From Betaproteobacteria bacterium (GTDB taxonomy: Bacteria > Pseudomonadota > Gammaproteobacteria > Burkholderiales > Burkholderiaceae_D): 64,000 nucleotides of DNA. The notes under the pieces were generated by a model. That model did no database searches. It was not told the DNA's origin and saw nothing but the letters and a program-made list of their open reading frames with translations. This document shows, one piece after another, positions 44,028 to 56,324 of the stretch; the stretch's first letter is position 1; the number at the start of each line of letters is the position of its first letter. The translations under genes and the position numbers were made by a program. Location: the NCBI GenBank assembly GCA_025356395.1, contig JANXTA010000014.1:1-64000 (forward strand). Reading direction: 5' to 3'.

Positions 44028-45479
44028 ATGTCCGCACACATCTCCAACGTCCGCCCACAGCACGACAAAGTGCTGGTCGACATCGTCGACTACGTCGTCA
44101 AGTACCGCATCACCGGCCGCCTCGCCTACGACACGGCGCGCAACTGCCTGATCGACACGCTGGGCTGTGGACTGGAGGCGCTCGAATATCCCGCGTGCAC
44201 CAAGCTGATGGGACCGATCGTTCCCGGCACGGTGGTGCCAAACGGCGCGAAGGTGCCCGGCACGCAGTTCCAGCTCGATCCGATCCAGGCCGCGTTCAAC
44301 ATCGGCGCGATGATCCGCTGGCTCGACTTCAACGACACCTGGCTGGCCGCCGAATGGGGTCATCCGTCGGACAACCTCGGCGGCATCCTCGCGACCGCCG
44401 ACTGGCTGTCGCGCAACGCCGTCGCCGCGGGCAAGAAGCCGCTGGTGATGAAGGACGTGCTTACCGCGATGATCAAGGCGCACGAGATCCAGGGCTGCAT
44501 CGCTCTCGAAAACTCGTTCAACAAGGTCGGCCTCGATCACGTCGTGCTGGTCAAGGTCGCCTCGACCGCCGTGGTCGCCGAGATGATGGGCCTGACACGC
44601 GACGAGATCCTCAACGCGGTCTCGCTGGCGTGGGTCGACGGCCAGTCGCTGCGCACCTATCGCCATTCCCCCAACACCGGCAGCCGCAAGAGCTGGGCCG
44701 CCGGTGATGCGACCAGCCGCGCCGTGCGTCTCGCGCTGATCGCGAAAACCGGCGAGATGGGCTATCCGTCGGTGCTGACCGCGAAGACCTGGGGTTTCTA
44801 CGACGTGCTGTTCAAGGGCAAGCCCTTCGAGTTCCAGCGCAAGTACGGCAGCTACGTGATGGAGAACGTGCTGTTCAAGATCAGTTTCCCGGCCGAGTTC
44901 CACTCGCAGACCGCGGTCGAAGCGGCCATGACCCTGCACCAGCAGCTCGCCAAAGCCGGCAAGAGCGTCGACGACATCGAGAAGATCACGATCCGCACGC
45001 ACGAGGCCTGCATCCGCATCATCGACAAGAAGGGTCCGCTCGCGAACCCGGCCGATCGCGACCACTGCATCCAGTACATGGTTGCCGTGCCGCTGATCTA
45101 CGGTCGCCTGACCGCCGGTGATTACGAGGACTCCATCGCACAGGATCCGCGCATCGACAAGCTGCGCGACAAGATCGTCTGCGTCGAGGATCCCCAGTAC
45201 ACGAAGGACTATCACGACCCCGACAAGCGTTCGATCGCGAATGCGCTGACGATCCAGTTCAAGGGCGGCAAGAAGATGGCCGAGGTCGAGGTGGAATACC
45301 CGATCGGCCACAAGAGCCGGCGCAAGGACGGCATCCCGCTGCTCGAGGCGAAATTTCGCACGAATCTCGCGCGCAAGTTTCCGGCGAAGCAGCAGAAGGC
45401 CATCCTCGATGTGTCGCTCGACCAGAAGGCGCTGGAGGCGATGCCGGTCAACGAGTATGTGGATCTTTACGTGATCTGA
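44028..45479 (+). CDS. prpD: 2-methylcitrate dehydratase, MmgE/PrpD family
   Basis: Dehydrates 2-methylcitrate in the methylcitrate cycle, without an Fe-S cluster. The 483-residue length matches PrpD. Typical segments are [60 protein letters not shown] and [19 protein letters not shown] 44028 gives the family start [13 protein letters not shown]; the track ORF runs 318 codons further upstream in a shadow. It is followed by a toxin-antitoxin pair and then acnA. Confidence 0.94.
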   Translation: MSAHISNVRPQHDKVLVDIVDYVVKYRITGRLAYDTARNCLIDTLGCGLEALEYPACTKLMGPIVPGTVVPNGAKVPGTQFQLDPIQAAFNIGAMIRWLDFNDTWLAAEWGHPSDNLGGILATADWLSRNAVAAGKKPLVMKDVLTAMIKAHEIQGCIALENSFNKVGLDHVVLVKVASTAVVAEMMGLTRDEILNAVSLAWVDGQSLRTYRHSPNTGSRKSWAAGDATSRAVRLALIAKTGEMGYPSVLTAKTWGFYDVLFKGKPFEFQRKYGSYVMENVLFKISFPAEFHSQTAVEAAMTLHQQLAKAGKSVDDIEKITIRTHEACIRIIDKKGPLANPADRDHCIQYMVAVPLIYGRLTAGDYEDSIAQDPRIDKLRDKIVCVEDPQYTKDYHDPDKRSIANALTIQFKGGKKMAEVEVEYPIGHKSRRKDGIPLLEAKFRTNLARKFPAKQQKAILDVSLDQKALEAMPVNEYVDLYVI

Positions 45480-45496
45480 GCAGGGCAGAAACGGTC

Positions 45497-45533
45497 AATA
45501 TGCCGCGATCGGTATGTATAATCGTGGCATATT
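45497..45533 (+). promoter_or_regulatory. Promoter with operator-like inverted repeat of the AbrB-type antitoxin gene
   Basis: AATATGCCGCGAT and ATCGTGGCATATT match at 12 of 13 positions across an 11-base spacer. A perfect TATAAT box (45517-45522) lies in the spacer and first bases of the right arm. An antitoxin dimer bound here would cover the -10 region, the classic layout of toxin-antitoxin autoregulation. GGAGG follows at 45538-45542 before the ATG. Confidence 0.8.
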
Positions 45534-45548
45534 TCCTGGAGGTGCGTC

Positions 45549-45794
45549 ATGGAAGCGACAGTTGCAGAACGCGGTCAGATCACGCTGCCGAAAGCCGTGC
45601 GCGACGCGCTCGGCCTGACCAAGGGAACGACGCTGCACGTCGAGCTCGACGGTGGTCGCATCATCCTGCGCAAGAATGTGAAGGACGCCATTTCGCGTGT
45701 CCGCGGTCGCTTCCCGATGCCTGAAGGCGTCACGACCGACGACATCATGCGCGAGTTGCGCGGACGGGCTCCCGGCGACCCGGTCGACGTCTGA
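45549..45794 (+). CDS. AbrB/MazE-type antitoxin
   Basis: An 81-residue antitoxin with the AbrB/SpoVT swapped-hairpin DNA-binding fold (VAERGQITLPKAVRDALGL, LHVELDGGRIILRK). The C-terminal region VTTDDIMRELRGRAPGDPVDV is the toxin-binding tail. It precedes a PIN-domain toxin by 10 bp. The inverted repeat over its -10 box suggests self-repression. Confidence 0.88.
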   Translation: MEATVAERGQITLPKAVRDALGLTKGTTLHVELDGGRIILRKNVKDAISRVRGRFPMPEGVTTDDIMRELRGRAPGDPVDV

Positions 45795-45804
45795 TCCGTC
45801 CCTC

Positions 45805-46227
45805 ATGATCGCGATCGACAGCTCGGTCCTCATCGACCTGCTCGGCAACGATGTCCGGGCGGACGCGGCGGAGGTCAGTCTGCGCAACGCCCTCAACATC
45901 GGCCCGGTTGCGGTCAGCGACATCGCGATCAGCGAGGTCACGGCCGGCCTCGGACACGGCTCCGAGATGGCCGACGCCATCGAAGAACTCGGCATCCACT
46001 TCTCGCCGCTCGAACTGCGTTCGGCGATCCGTGCCGGCGAGATGCAACGCAAGTACAACGAGCGCCTGCGGCGCGAAGGACACGCCACCGGCTCGCGTCG
46101 CACCGTCGCCGACTTCCTCGTGGGAGCGCACGCCATGCTCCAGTGCGACGGTCTCATCACGCGCGACGCGGGCTTCTTCCGCGACTACTTCAAGGGACTG
46201 AAGGTCATCGTTCCCCAGTCCCACTGA
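45805..46227 (+). CDS. VapC-type PIN-domain toxin
   Basis: A 140-residue PIN-domain RNase toxin. Acidic residues are D5 (MIAIDSSVLIDLLG), the glutamate in IAISEVTAG, the aspartate in TVADFLVGAHA and those in ITRDAGFFRDYF. The start is ATG 45805; the track ORF overlaps the antitoxin in another frame. It ends 33 bp before acnA. This toxin differs in sequence from the one at 25.7 kb and has a different antitoxin class. Confidence 0.88.
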   Translation: MIAIDSSVLIDLLGNDVRADAAEVSLRNALNIGPVAVSDIAISEVTAGLGHGSEMADAIEELGIHFSPLELRSAIRAGEMQRKYNERLRREGHATGSRRTVADFLVGAHAMLQCDGLITRDAGFFRDYFKGLKVIVPQSH

Positions 46228-46260
46228 TTCCTGCCAGCCCATCACCACAGAAGGCCAGCC

Positions 46261-48965
<2,705 letters not shown>

Positions 48966-48974
48966 CGGTCCGCT

Positions 48975-48993
48975 CATCCTCCTTCAAGGGGGA
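48975..48993. repeat. Short CATCCTCC palindrome after acnA
   Basis: CATCCTCC-TTCAAGG-GGAGGATG type inverted repeat shortly after the acnA stop. It shares the CTTCAAGGGGGAG core with the repeat doublets at 53.6 and 57.4 kb, so it may be a single member of that family or a hairpin terminator lacking a T-tract. Confidence 0.45.
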
Positions 48994-49112
48994 GGATGAG
49001 ATCAGGGCGGCGGCGAGCCGTCTCCCAAAGGATTGATCTCTCGGTTTGCTATCCTTGCAACCCCCCTGGCTGTCGCCCCACCCGCGATCCATCGATCGCA
49101 TCTCGCAAGCCC

Positions 49113-50327
49113 ATGGCCTCCAAACGTCCCCGCAACAAGTCCTCCCTGCCCCGACTCTCTCGGGACGGTGAGCGACTCGCCTCCCTGGCGCAGAGCCTGT
49201 CCGTATCGGGCAGCCGCGTCGAGGAAAGTTACTGGGAGAAGCTGGTCGGCGCCAACGTCGAGTCATTGCTCGAGTTTCATGCCGACACGACCATCGATGC
49301 CGCGCTCGACCATCTCGATGCCACGGCCCCCGCGGGGTTCGATGCACTGATCGAGATCGTCGAGACGCAGGCCGAAGCAGCAACGCTCACCGCCGACGGC
49401 GAGACCTGGCAGGTGTTGCTGGTCGCCGCGCCGATCCTGGCCTGGTCGCGCTATTCGGTGCCGTCCGGTCCGATGAAGACCGATATCGCCGCGACCCTCG
49501 AGACCCAGCTGCGCGCGCATTGCGCGGCATCCGACGCACGCATCGCGCTCGCGCCTTACCTCTATTCGATCGACCAACTTCCGCGCAGCTTCTCCGACGT
49601 GCATGCGCTGGCCCGATCGCTCGGACAGCGCGCGCTCGGCCACGAAGAGAAGAAGGCGTCGAACAAGCGCCTGCCCGAGACCGCTCCGCTGCTCGCCGAT
49701 ACGCGTTATCTGCTCGCCGCCTTCGTCGCGAAGCCCGGTGCGCCGCTGTTCCGCTGGCAGGAACAACCCGACGCGCGCGGGGCCGAGCGTCGCGACTTCA
49801 GCCGTGAGCAGTCGCTCGAACGCTGGCGCGACCAGGGACTGCCGACGTTGACCACGCTGATGCCCGGCTGCGTCCTCGACCTGCTGATCCCCGACGGCTA
49901 TCACGTGTCGTCGCGCGAGTCGGATCGGGCGATCCGCCCTTACGCGATCCGTGCGGCCATCGCGTTCCTCGAGAGCGCTCTCGACGTCAAGGCGCCGCAA
50001 CTGCGCGCCGTCATCGCGGCCTTCGGCAACGACCTGCCCGAGGAATACCGCGTCGGCTTCACGCTGGCCCGCAATCCGGATGTCGTGCACGGCGTCGTGT
50101 GGCCGCTGTTCGGTCGCGAGGAAGGACCGGAAGTCGACGGTCCGGAAGAGCAGCTCGTCGCCCTGCTGCGCGAGAACGGACTGACCGACATCGTGACGCT
50201 CGAGCAGTCCTTCCCGCTCGAGTTCTGCGACGACTGCGGCGCGCCGCTGTTCGCCGATCCGGTCGGCGACCTCGTGCACACCGAACTGCCCGAAGAGACG
50301 GAAGCGCCCCGCGCCCATCTGCATTGA
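49113..50327 (+). CDS. DUF2863 family protein
   Basis: A 404-residue protein of the DUF2863 family, found mainly in Burkholderiales; function unknown. The N-terminal LARSGSRVEESYWE-like region here reads LSVSGSRVEESYWEKLV. A C-terminal pair of cysteines, FCDDCGAPLFADPVGDLVH, looks like a small metal site. No signal peptide or membrane segment is visible. ATG 49113 leaves out a 39-codon upstream stretch that crosses the acnA 3' repeat. It is followed by an MFS transporter 62 bp away. Confidence 0.85.
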   Translation: MASKRPRNKSSLPRLSRDGERLASLAQSLSVSGSRVEESYWEKLVGANVESLLEFHADTTIDAALDHLDATAPAGFDALIEIVETQAEAATLTADGETWQVLLVAAPILAWSRYSVPSGPMKTDIAATLETQLRAHCAASDARIALAPYLYSIDQLPRSFSDVHALARSLGQRALGHEEKKASNKRLPETAPLLADTRYLLAAFVAKPGAPLFRWQEQPDARGAERRDFSREQSLERWRDQGLPTLTTLMPGCVLDLLIPDGYHVSSRESDRAIRPYAIRAAIAFLESALDVKAPQLRAVIAAFGNDLPEEYRVGFTLARNPDVVHGVVWPLFGREEGPEVDGPEEQLVALLRENGLTDIVTLEQSFPLEFCDDCGAPLFADPVGDLVHTELPEETEAPRAHLH

Positions 50328-50389
50328 GCGACGCGAGCGGTACGCCGCCTACGCAGTCGGCGCCCGTTCAGGCAGCATCGTCGGAAGCC

Positions 50390-51919
50390 ATGTCCACCGT
50401 ACCCGTCGTCTCTACCTCCGATCCCACAAAGCCGAAGTGGGTCGATCCCTCCGACCGTTTCACGCACACCGAGCGTCGCAACATCATCGCCGGGCTGATG
50501 CTGTCGATCCTGCTCGGCGGCCTCGACCAGACCATCGTCGCGGTCGCACTGCCGCGCATGGCGCAGGACTTCAACGGCTTCTCGCTGATCGCGTGGGTCG
50601 TGTCGGGCTACCTGATCGCGTCCACCGTCGTCACACCGATCTACGGCAAGCTCGGCGACCTGTTCGGGCGGCGCCACTTGCTGTCGATCGCCATCGTCGT
50701 GTTCCTGATCGCATCGGTGTTCTGCGCGCTGGCGCAGTCGATGCCGCAGCTGATCGTCGCGCGCGTGCTGCAGGGTCTCGGCGGCGGCGGCCTGATCTCG
50801 ATCTCGCAGACCATCATCGCCGACATCGTGCCGCTGCGCGAGCGCGGCCGCTACCAGGGCTACATCAGCGGCGTGTACGCGGTCGCGAGTGTCGCGGGTC
50901 CGGTGGTCGGCGGCCTGTTGACGCACTACCTCACCTGGCACTGGATCTTCTGGATCAACCTGCCGCTCGGCGCCGCCGCTTTCCTGGTCTCGCGTCGTGC
51001 CCTGAAGGCCCTGCCGGTCGCGGGCATCCGGCGACGCATCGACTATCTCGGCGCGCTGCTGCTCGTCATCGGGCTCACGGCGCTGCTGATCCCCATCACG
51101 CGCATCGGCCAGGGCATCGCGTGGAACGACGCGACCAACCTCGAGCTGTTCGCGGCCGCGTTCGTGATCCTCGGCCTCTGCCTGTTCCACGAGACGCGCA
51201 CGCCGGAACCGATCATCCCGATCAACCTGTTGCGCATCCCGGTGGTGGCCGCGAGCTGCGGCATCCTGTTCCTGTGCTTCTTCCAGCTCGTGTCGCTGTC
51301 GTCGCTGTCGCCGCTGCGCTTCCAGCTGGTGGCCGGCGTGACCGCCGACAACGCCGCGCTGCGGCTGCTGCCGCTGACTTTCATGATCCCGCTGGGCGCG
51401 TTCATCAGCGGCCGCCTGATGCTGCGGACCGGACGGACCAAGCCGCAGCAGGTGATCGGTACTGTATTCGTGCCGTTCGGCCTTCTCGGGCTCGCGTTCG
51501 TTTCGCCGGTGCATGCGATCGCGACGGGAGCCCTGATGACCCTGGTCGGGCTGTCGATCGGCATCGTGATGCCGTCGTCGCTGGTCGCGGTGCAGAACGC
51601 GGTGCCGCGCAACCAGCTCGGCGTGGCCACGGCCGGCACGGCGTTCTCGCGCTCGCTCGGCGGCGCGATCGGCGTCGCGCTGCTTTCCGCGATCCTGCTC
51701 GCTGCCATGCACGGCAACGGCAGCGAGCTGCATCCGTCGATCGGCGAAGGCGCCGTCTCGCCACCGGGCGAGACTGCAGTGGTGTCCAGCAAAACGGCTG
51801 ACGACGTCAACGACGCATTCCAGCGCCTGTTCCTCATCGCCGCAGCGGTCTCGTCGCTGGCGTTCCTTCTGGCCCTGACCATTCCCGACAATCGTCTCGA
51901 CGGACCTGCCAAGCCGTGA
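50390..51919 (+). CDS. MFS transporter, DHA2 (EmrB/QacA) drug efflux type
   Basis: A 509-residue proton-driven exporter with about 14 membrane helices. Motif A is GKLGDLFGRR; LGGLDQTIVAVALP in the first helix and WHWIFWINLPLG between helices are hallmarks of the EmrB/QacA group. It probably expels drugs or toxic metabolites; no periplasmic adaptor gene (EmrA type) is adjacent, so it may act alone. ATG 50390 lies after GGAAG; the track ORF extends upstream through DUF2863. Confidence 0.93.
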   Translation: MSTVPVVSTSDPTKPKWVDPSDRFTHTERRNIIAGLMLSILLGGLDQTIVAVALPRMAQDFNGFSLIAWVVSGYLIASTVVTPIYGKLGDLFGRRHLLSIAIVVFLIASVFCALAQSMPQLIVARVLQGLGGGGLISISQTIIADIVPLRERGRYQGYISGVYAVASVAGPVVGGLLTHYLTWHWIFWINLPLGAAAFLVSRRALKALPVAGIRRRIDYLGALLLVIGLTALLIPITRIGQGIAWNDATNLELFAAAFVILGLCLFHETRTPEPIIPINLLRIPVVAASCGILFLCFFQLVSLSSLSPLRFQLVAGVTADNAALRLLPLTFMIPLGAFISGRLMLRTGRTKPQQVIGTVFVPFGLLGLAFVSPVHAIATGALMTLVGLSIGIVMPSSLVAVQNAVPRNQLGVATAGTAFSRSLGGAIGVALLSAILLAAMHGNGSELHPSIGEGAVSPPGETAVVSSKTADDVNDAFQRLFLIAAAVSSLAFLLALTIPDNRLDGPAKP

Positions 51920-51963
51920 GGCCTGCGGCGCTCGTTGTGGTTCGACCCGACCGGAGAGTCCCG

Positions 51964-53568
51964 ATGCATCACCTCCCACTGCCCCGACGCCTCTCGATCC
52001 GACGCGCCGTCCTCCACGCATCGCTGGCCCTTCTGACGCTGATCGCAACGGTCGCGTCCGCGAGAGCCGAGTCGCTCTCCATCGGACTATCGTCGGACGT
52101 CACGTCGATCGATCCGCAATGGAACAACTCCGGACCGAACGTCTCGCTGTCGACCCATCTCTTCGAGCCGCTGACGCTGACCGATCGCAACGGTCGCCTG
52201 ATCCCCGGTCTCGCCGTGAGCTGGCGCGCGGTCGACCCGCTGACCTGGGAGTTCAAGCTGCGGCCGGGCGTGAAGTTCCATGACGGTAGCGACCTCACGG
52301 CCGACGACGTGGTGTTCTCGATCGAGCGACCCAAGACCCTGCAGGGCAGCCCCGCCTCCTTCGCGAGCTTCGTGCGTCCGATCGTCGAGGTCGTCGCGGT
52401 GGACAAGGCCACCGTCCGCATCAAGACGGCAGCGCCGCAGGTGCTCGTGCCCTACGACCTCAACTCGATCTTCATCGTCTCGAAGAAGGCAGCGATGGCC
52501 GCCGGCAGCAGCGCGGACTTCGACTCGGGCAAATCGGCGATCGGCACCGGCCCGTTCAAGCTGGTGTCGTTCAAGCGCGGCGATCGCATCGAACTCGCGC
52601 GCAATGACGCGTACTGGGGCGCGAAGCCGACCTGGGACAAGGTCACCTTCCGCATGGTGTCCAACGACGCGGCGCGCATCGCCTCGCTGCTGTCCGGCGA
52701 CGTCGACGCGATCGAGAACGTACCGACCGCCGACGTTGCGAAGATCGCATCCGACGCGCGTTTCAAGGTCGATCGCCAGACCTCGTGGCGCACGATCTTC
52801 TGGCACATGGACCAGTACCGAGACGTCACGCCCTACGCCACAGACAAGAGCGGCAAGCCGCTCTTGAAGAATCCCTTCAAGGACGCGCGCGTGCGCCTCG
52901 CGATCTCGAAGGCCATCAATCGCGAGGCCATCGTCTCGCGCGTGATGGAGGGCCTCGCGGTCCCTGCTTCCAACATCGTGTCGCCCGGCATCTTCGGACA
53001 CAACCCGGCGATCAAGGTCGAGGCCTACGACCCGGCGGGCGCCAAGCGGTTGCTGGCCGACGCCGGCTACCCCGACGGCTTCAACCTCACGCTGCACGCG
53101 CCGAACAATCGCTACATCAACGACGCGCGGATCGCGGAGACCGTCGCTGCATTGCTGTCGCGGGTCGGCATCACGACGAAGGTCGAGACCCAGCCGTGGG
53201 CCAGCTACCTGCCGCACGCGCGGGCCGGCGAATACACGATGGCGCTGGTCGGCTGGGGGTCATCGCTCGGCGACAGCACGATCAAGAACCATCTCGCGAC
53301 GGTCGACGAGAAGAAGGGCTACGGCTCGTGGAATTTCGGACGATCGAGTAACCCCGAGGTCGACCGCCTGCTCGATCACGACTTCACACTGTTCGACGAC
53401 AAGGCGCGCGAAGAGTCGGCCAAGGCCATCGCCGCGCTCGCGCTGAAGGACAACGCGGTGATCCCGATGCACCACGAGATCGTCAGCTGGGCGATGAAGA
53501 AGGGGCTGTCGTACCCCGGGCGGGTGGATCAGTTCACGTTCGCGTTTCAGTTCGAACGTACGAAATAG
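51964..53568 (+). CDS. ABC transporter substrate-binding protein, peptide/nickel (SBP_bac_5) family
   Basis: A 534-residue periplasmic binding protein of the dipeptide/oligopeptide class. The signal peptide ends in ASARA-ES. Family blocks are GLSSDVTSIDPQW, FKLRPGVKFHDGSDLTADDVVFSIER, RLAISKAINREAIV and NNRYINDARIAE. No permease or ATPase genes are nearby, so it must work with a transporter encoded elsewhere or is an orphan. ATG 51964 has GGAGAG upstream; a GTG at 51916 overlapping the MFS stop is an alternative. Confidence 0.92.
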   Translation: MHHLPLPRRLSIRRAVLHASLALLTLIATVASARAESLSIGLSSDVTSIDPQWNNSGPNVSLSTHLFEPLTLTDRNGRLIPGLAVSWRAVDPLTWEFKLRPGVKFHDGSDLTADDVVFSIERPKTLQGSPASFASFVRPIVEVVAVDKATVRIKTAAPQVLVPYDLNSIFIVSKKAAMAAGSSADFDSGKSAIGTGPFKLVSFKRGDRIELARNDAYWGAKPTWDKVTFRMVSNDAARIASLLSGDVDAIENVPTADVAKIASDARFKVDRQTSWRTIFWHMDQYRDVTPYATDKSGKPLLKNPFKDARVRLAISKAINREAIVSRVMEGLAVPASNIVSPGIFGHNPAIKVEAYDPAGAKRLLADAGYPDGFNLTLHAPNNRYINDARIAETVAALLSRVGITTKVETQPWASYLPHARAGEYTMALVGWGSSLGDSTIKNHLATVDEKKGYGSWNFGRSSNPEVDRLLDHDFTLFDDKAREESAKAIAALALKDNAVIPMHHEIVSWAMKKGLSYPGRVDQFTFAFQFERTK

Positions 53569-53598
53569 TGGTGACGTAGCCGCCGCTCCGATCTCATA

Positions 53599-53693
53599 TT
53601 CCCCTTCAAGGGGAGGGCCGGGGAGGGGGTGGGTGTCCATGCAACTGTGCCGAACTCATCTCCCTTCCAACCTCTCCCTTGAAGGGGAAGGAG
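53599..53693. repeat. Inverted pair of CCCCTTCAAGGGG repeats
   Basis: Two long GC-rich units face each other: the first has CCCCTTCAAGGGGAGGG, the second CTCTCCCTTGAAGGGGAAGG. They lie in the gap between the convergent binding-protein and M14 genes and could fold as a large hairpin. A second copy of the same arrangement is at 57.4 kb. Confidence 0.75.
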
Positions 53694-53696
53694 CAA

Positions 53697-54833
53697 TCAA
53701 CCCCGCAGATTCATCAGCATCGGCAACAGGATCGCCTCCCCCAGCTTCTTGCTCCGTGCCCCATTCCAGCCCACGCGCGCATCCGGCGCATCGGCGTTGT
53801 CCTTGAACGGCATCTCGAGCGTCAGCGACAGGCATCCGAAGCGATGCCCGACCCACTTCGACGCGAGCTTCAACGCATCGCTGGAGTACTTGCCGGCCGA
53901 GTAGCCGAAACGATCCTGGAAGTCCGGACTCGCGTCCTTGAAGTCCGACACGAACCCGCTCTGCTCCGTGCGCTGGCGTTCGGTGAAGTCCGGCAGCATC
54001 TCGCTGCCCGCGACGAAGTTGTAGGGGAGCGCCTCGTCGCCGTGGGCGTCGATGAAGAGGTCGACACCGGTTTGCTCCATCCGCTGCCGCACCAGGAAGA
54101 CCTCGGGGCTGTATTCCATCGACGGGGCCAGCCATTCGCGGTTGAGATTCGCGCCGGTCGCGGTCGTCCGCAGGTTGCCGCGCACGCTGCCGTCGGGATT
54201 CATGTTGGGTACGATATGAAAGTCCGCGAGCGCCAGCGCCGCGCGCGCGACCGGATCGCTGGCGTCGATCAGGCGCTCGACCAGTCCCTCGACGAACCAC
54301 TCGGCCATGGTCTCGCCAGGATGCTGGCGCGCGATCACCCAGACCTTCCGCTTCGTTCCCGCGCCGCCATGCGCGACATCGATGCAGTCGAAGTCGCGAC
54401 CGTCGCTGGTCGATCCCAGACCGGTGATGCGCACGCGTGGCGACGCCGCGGCACGGCCGAGGAACGACAGATGGCGATCCCATCCGTAGGGTTCGAAATA
54501 GGCGAACCACACGCTGTCGCGTTCGGGCACGAAGTCGACCGACATGACGCCGTCGCGATAGGTCGTTGGAACGCGGAACCAGTCGTCGCGATCGTAGGAA
54601 GCGACGACCGAATAGCCTTCCCATCCACCCGGATAGGTGCACGCGCCCGCGTTGAGGAAGCGCAGCGCGCAGGCGCGTCCGCGGACCCCCTGGACGCGGA
54701 AGTGGAACCACTGCGTGAAGTCCTGATGACTGTCGCGGCGGATGCGGAGATCGAGGCGTGCGACATCCTGCTTATCGGAGATCGAGGCGACTTCGATCGC
54801 TCCCGAATCGAAGCTGCTGCTGATGCGAATCAT
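53697..54833 (-). CDS. M14-family zinc carboxypeptidase (cytosolic carboxypeptidase-like)
   Basis: A 378-residue zinc carboxypeptidase. An N-terminal beta-rich domain of about 130 residues (WFHFRVQGVRGRACALRF) precedes the catalytic domain. Zinc ligands are in ARQHPGETMAEW (His and Glu) and FIDAHGDEALP (His). Substrate-binding segments are NMNPDGSVRGN and NLNREW. The N-terminal domain and lack of signal peptide match the cytosolic carboxypeptidase group, which in eukaryotes trims glutamate tails; the bacterial role is unclear. ATG 54833 drops a 55-codon upstream extension. Confidence 0.9.
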   Translation of the reverse strand: MIRISSSFDSGAIEVASISDKQDVARLDLRIRRDSHQDFTQWFHFRVQGVRGRACALRFLNAGACTYPGGWEGYSVVASYDRDDWFRVPTTYRDGVMSVDFVPERDSVWFAYFEPYGWDRHLSFLGRAAASPRVRITGLGSTSDGRDFDCIDVAHGGAGTKRKVWVIARQHPGETMAEWFVEGLVERLIDASDPVARAALALADFHIVPNMNPDGSVRGNLRTTATGANLNREWLAPSMEYSPEVFLVRQRMEQTGVDLFIDAHGDEALPYNFVAGSEMLPDFTERQRTEQSGFVSDFKDASPDFQDRFGYSAGKYSSDALKLASKWVGHRFGCLSLTLEMPFKDNADAPDARVGWNGARSKKLGEAILLPMLMNLRG

Positions 54834-55008
54834 GAAAGGTGACCAAGGCTGGTCCGCGTACGAAGGACGATCACGATAGCGAGGGATCTCGCCTGCCGCA
54901 AATCGTCGTTCGCCTGCATGCAACGAACCGGACCTCCATGAGGCCATCGATATACTCGATTGGTTATCGTGCAAGACCGACCGATCGCCGGTCGACACCG
55001 AGATTCAT

Positions 55009-56214
55009 ATGGCTCATCAATTTGCGACCCCACTCGCTTCGACCCCTCCGCAACGCCCGATTGAAAGTCGCTTGCCACAGATCGGTACGACCATCTTCAG
55101 CGTGATGTCTGCACTCGCCACGCGACATGGTGCGGTGAATCTTGGCCAGGGCTTTCCCGATTTCGATTGCGATCCGGCATTGATCGATGCGGTCACCCGA
55201 GCCATGCGCGCGGGCCACAATCAATATCCGCCGATGACCGGATGGGCGCCGCTGCGACAGGCGATCGCCACGAAGATCGAAAATCTTTATGGCTATCGTT
55301 ACGACGCCGATTCGGAAATCACCGTCACGGCCGGTGCGACGCAGGCCATATTGACTGCGACCCTGGCGCTGGTGCATCCGGGCGACGAAGTCATCGTCAT
55401 CGAACCGGCCTACGACAGTTACGCACCAGCCATTCAACTGGCCGGCGGCAAAGCGGTATTCGTGCGCATGGAACGAACGAACAATACCGACACCGGATTC
55501 ATCATCCCGTGGGACTCGGTCCGGGCCGCCGTCACGCCGCGTACCCGAATGCTGGTCATCAATTCGCCGAACAATCCCACCGGCATGGCGATGGTGGAGA
55601 ACGACCTGAAAGAACTTGAGGATCTGATCGTCGGGAACAATCTCTATCTCCTGTCAGACGAAGTCTACGAACACATGCTCTTCGATAGACGGCGCCATGA
55701 AAGCGCATCCCGCTATCCCGTACTCGCCGAACGCAGCATCGTGATCTCGAGTTTCGGCAAGACTTTCCATGTCACGGGCTGGAAGGTCGGTCATGTCGCG
55801 GCACCCGCTGCATTGACTGCTGAATTCCGCAAGGTGCATCAGTTCAACGTATTTACCGTCAACACGCCGATGCAGGCCGCACTGGCGGACTACCTGACCG
55901 ATCCGTCTCCGTATCTCACGCTCGCGGATTTCTATCAACGCAAGCGCGACTTCTTTCGCAAGGGGATGGCCGATACACGCTTCGACCTGCTGCCGTGCGA
56001 CGGAACCTACTTCCAGCTAGCCGGGTTCAATGCCGTTCGGGAGGATCTTTCGGATACGGCGTTCTGCGAATGGCTGACGCGTGAGAAGGGCGTCGCTGCG
56101 ATTCCGCTATCGGCGTTCTACGACGGTCCGTGCGATGCGAAGCTGATCCGGTTCTGCTTTGCGAAGAAAGAAACCACGCTGACGAATGCGCTCGACCGCC
56201 TGACGACGCTATAA
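55009..56214 (+). CDS. PLP-dependent aminotransferase (methionine aminotransferase/YbdL-like)
   Basis: A 401-residue class I/II aminotransferase. The PLP-binding lysine is in SSFGKTFHVTGWKVG. Other hallmarks are LGQGFPDFDCDPALIDA, AGATQAILTATLAL, SPNNPTGMAM and the final arginine in KLIRFCFAKKE. Resemblance is highest to YbdL-type methionine aminotransferases and kynurenine aminotransferases; the substrate is inferred from that. Base use is visibly richer in A/T than in most of the window. ATG 55009 follows a TATACT box at 54951. Confidence 0.92.
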   Translation: MAHQFATPLASTPPQRPIESRLPQIGTTIFSVMSALATRHGAVNLGQGFPDFDCDPALIDAVTRAMRAGHNQYPPMTGWAPLRQAIATKIENLYGYRYDADSEITVTAGATQAILTATLALVHPGDEVIVIEPAYDSYAPAIQLAGGKAVFVRMERTNNTDTGFIIPWDSVRAAVTPRTRMLVINSPNNPTGMAMVENDLKELEDLIVGNNLYLLSDEVYEHMLFDRRRHESASRYPVLAERSIVISSFGKTFHVTGWKVGHVAAPAALTAEFRKVHQFNVFTVNTPMQAALADYLTDPSPYLTLADFYQRKRDFFRKGMADTRFDLLPCDGTYFQLAGFNAVREDLSDTAFCEWLTREKGVAAIPLSAFYDGPCDAKLIRFCFAKKETTLTNALDRLTTL

Positions 56215-56324
56215 GAATATGTCACACCGTATTCTTCGTGAAATTCTCGAAAGCGAAGCGCATTCGTCTCTCTCGTTACGGCGCGTATACTCCGGCGCAC
56301 GGTAAAATCAATGAGAGAAGAAAC

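Noticed and set aside
49940-52048. 702-residue minus-strand ORF opposite the MFS transporter
   Set aside because: Antisense to a clear 14-helix transporter, extremely rich in Arg, Asp, Gln and Glu; a shadow frame.
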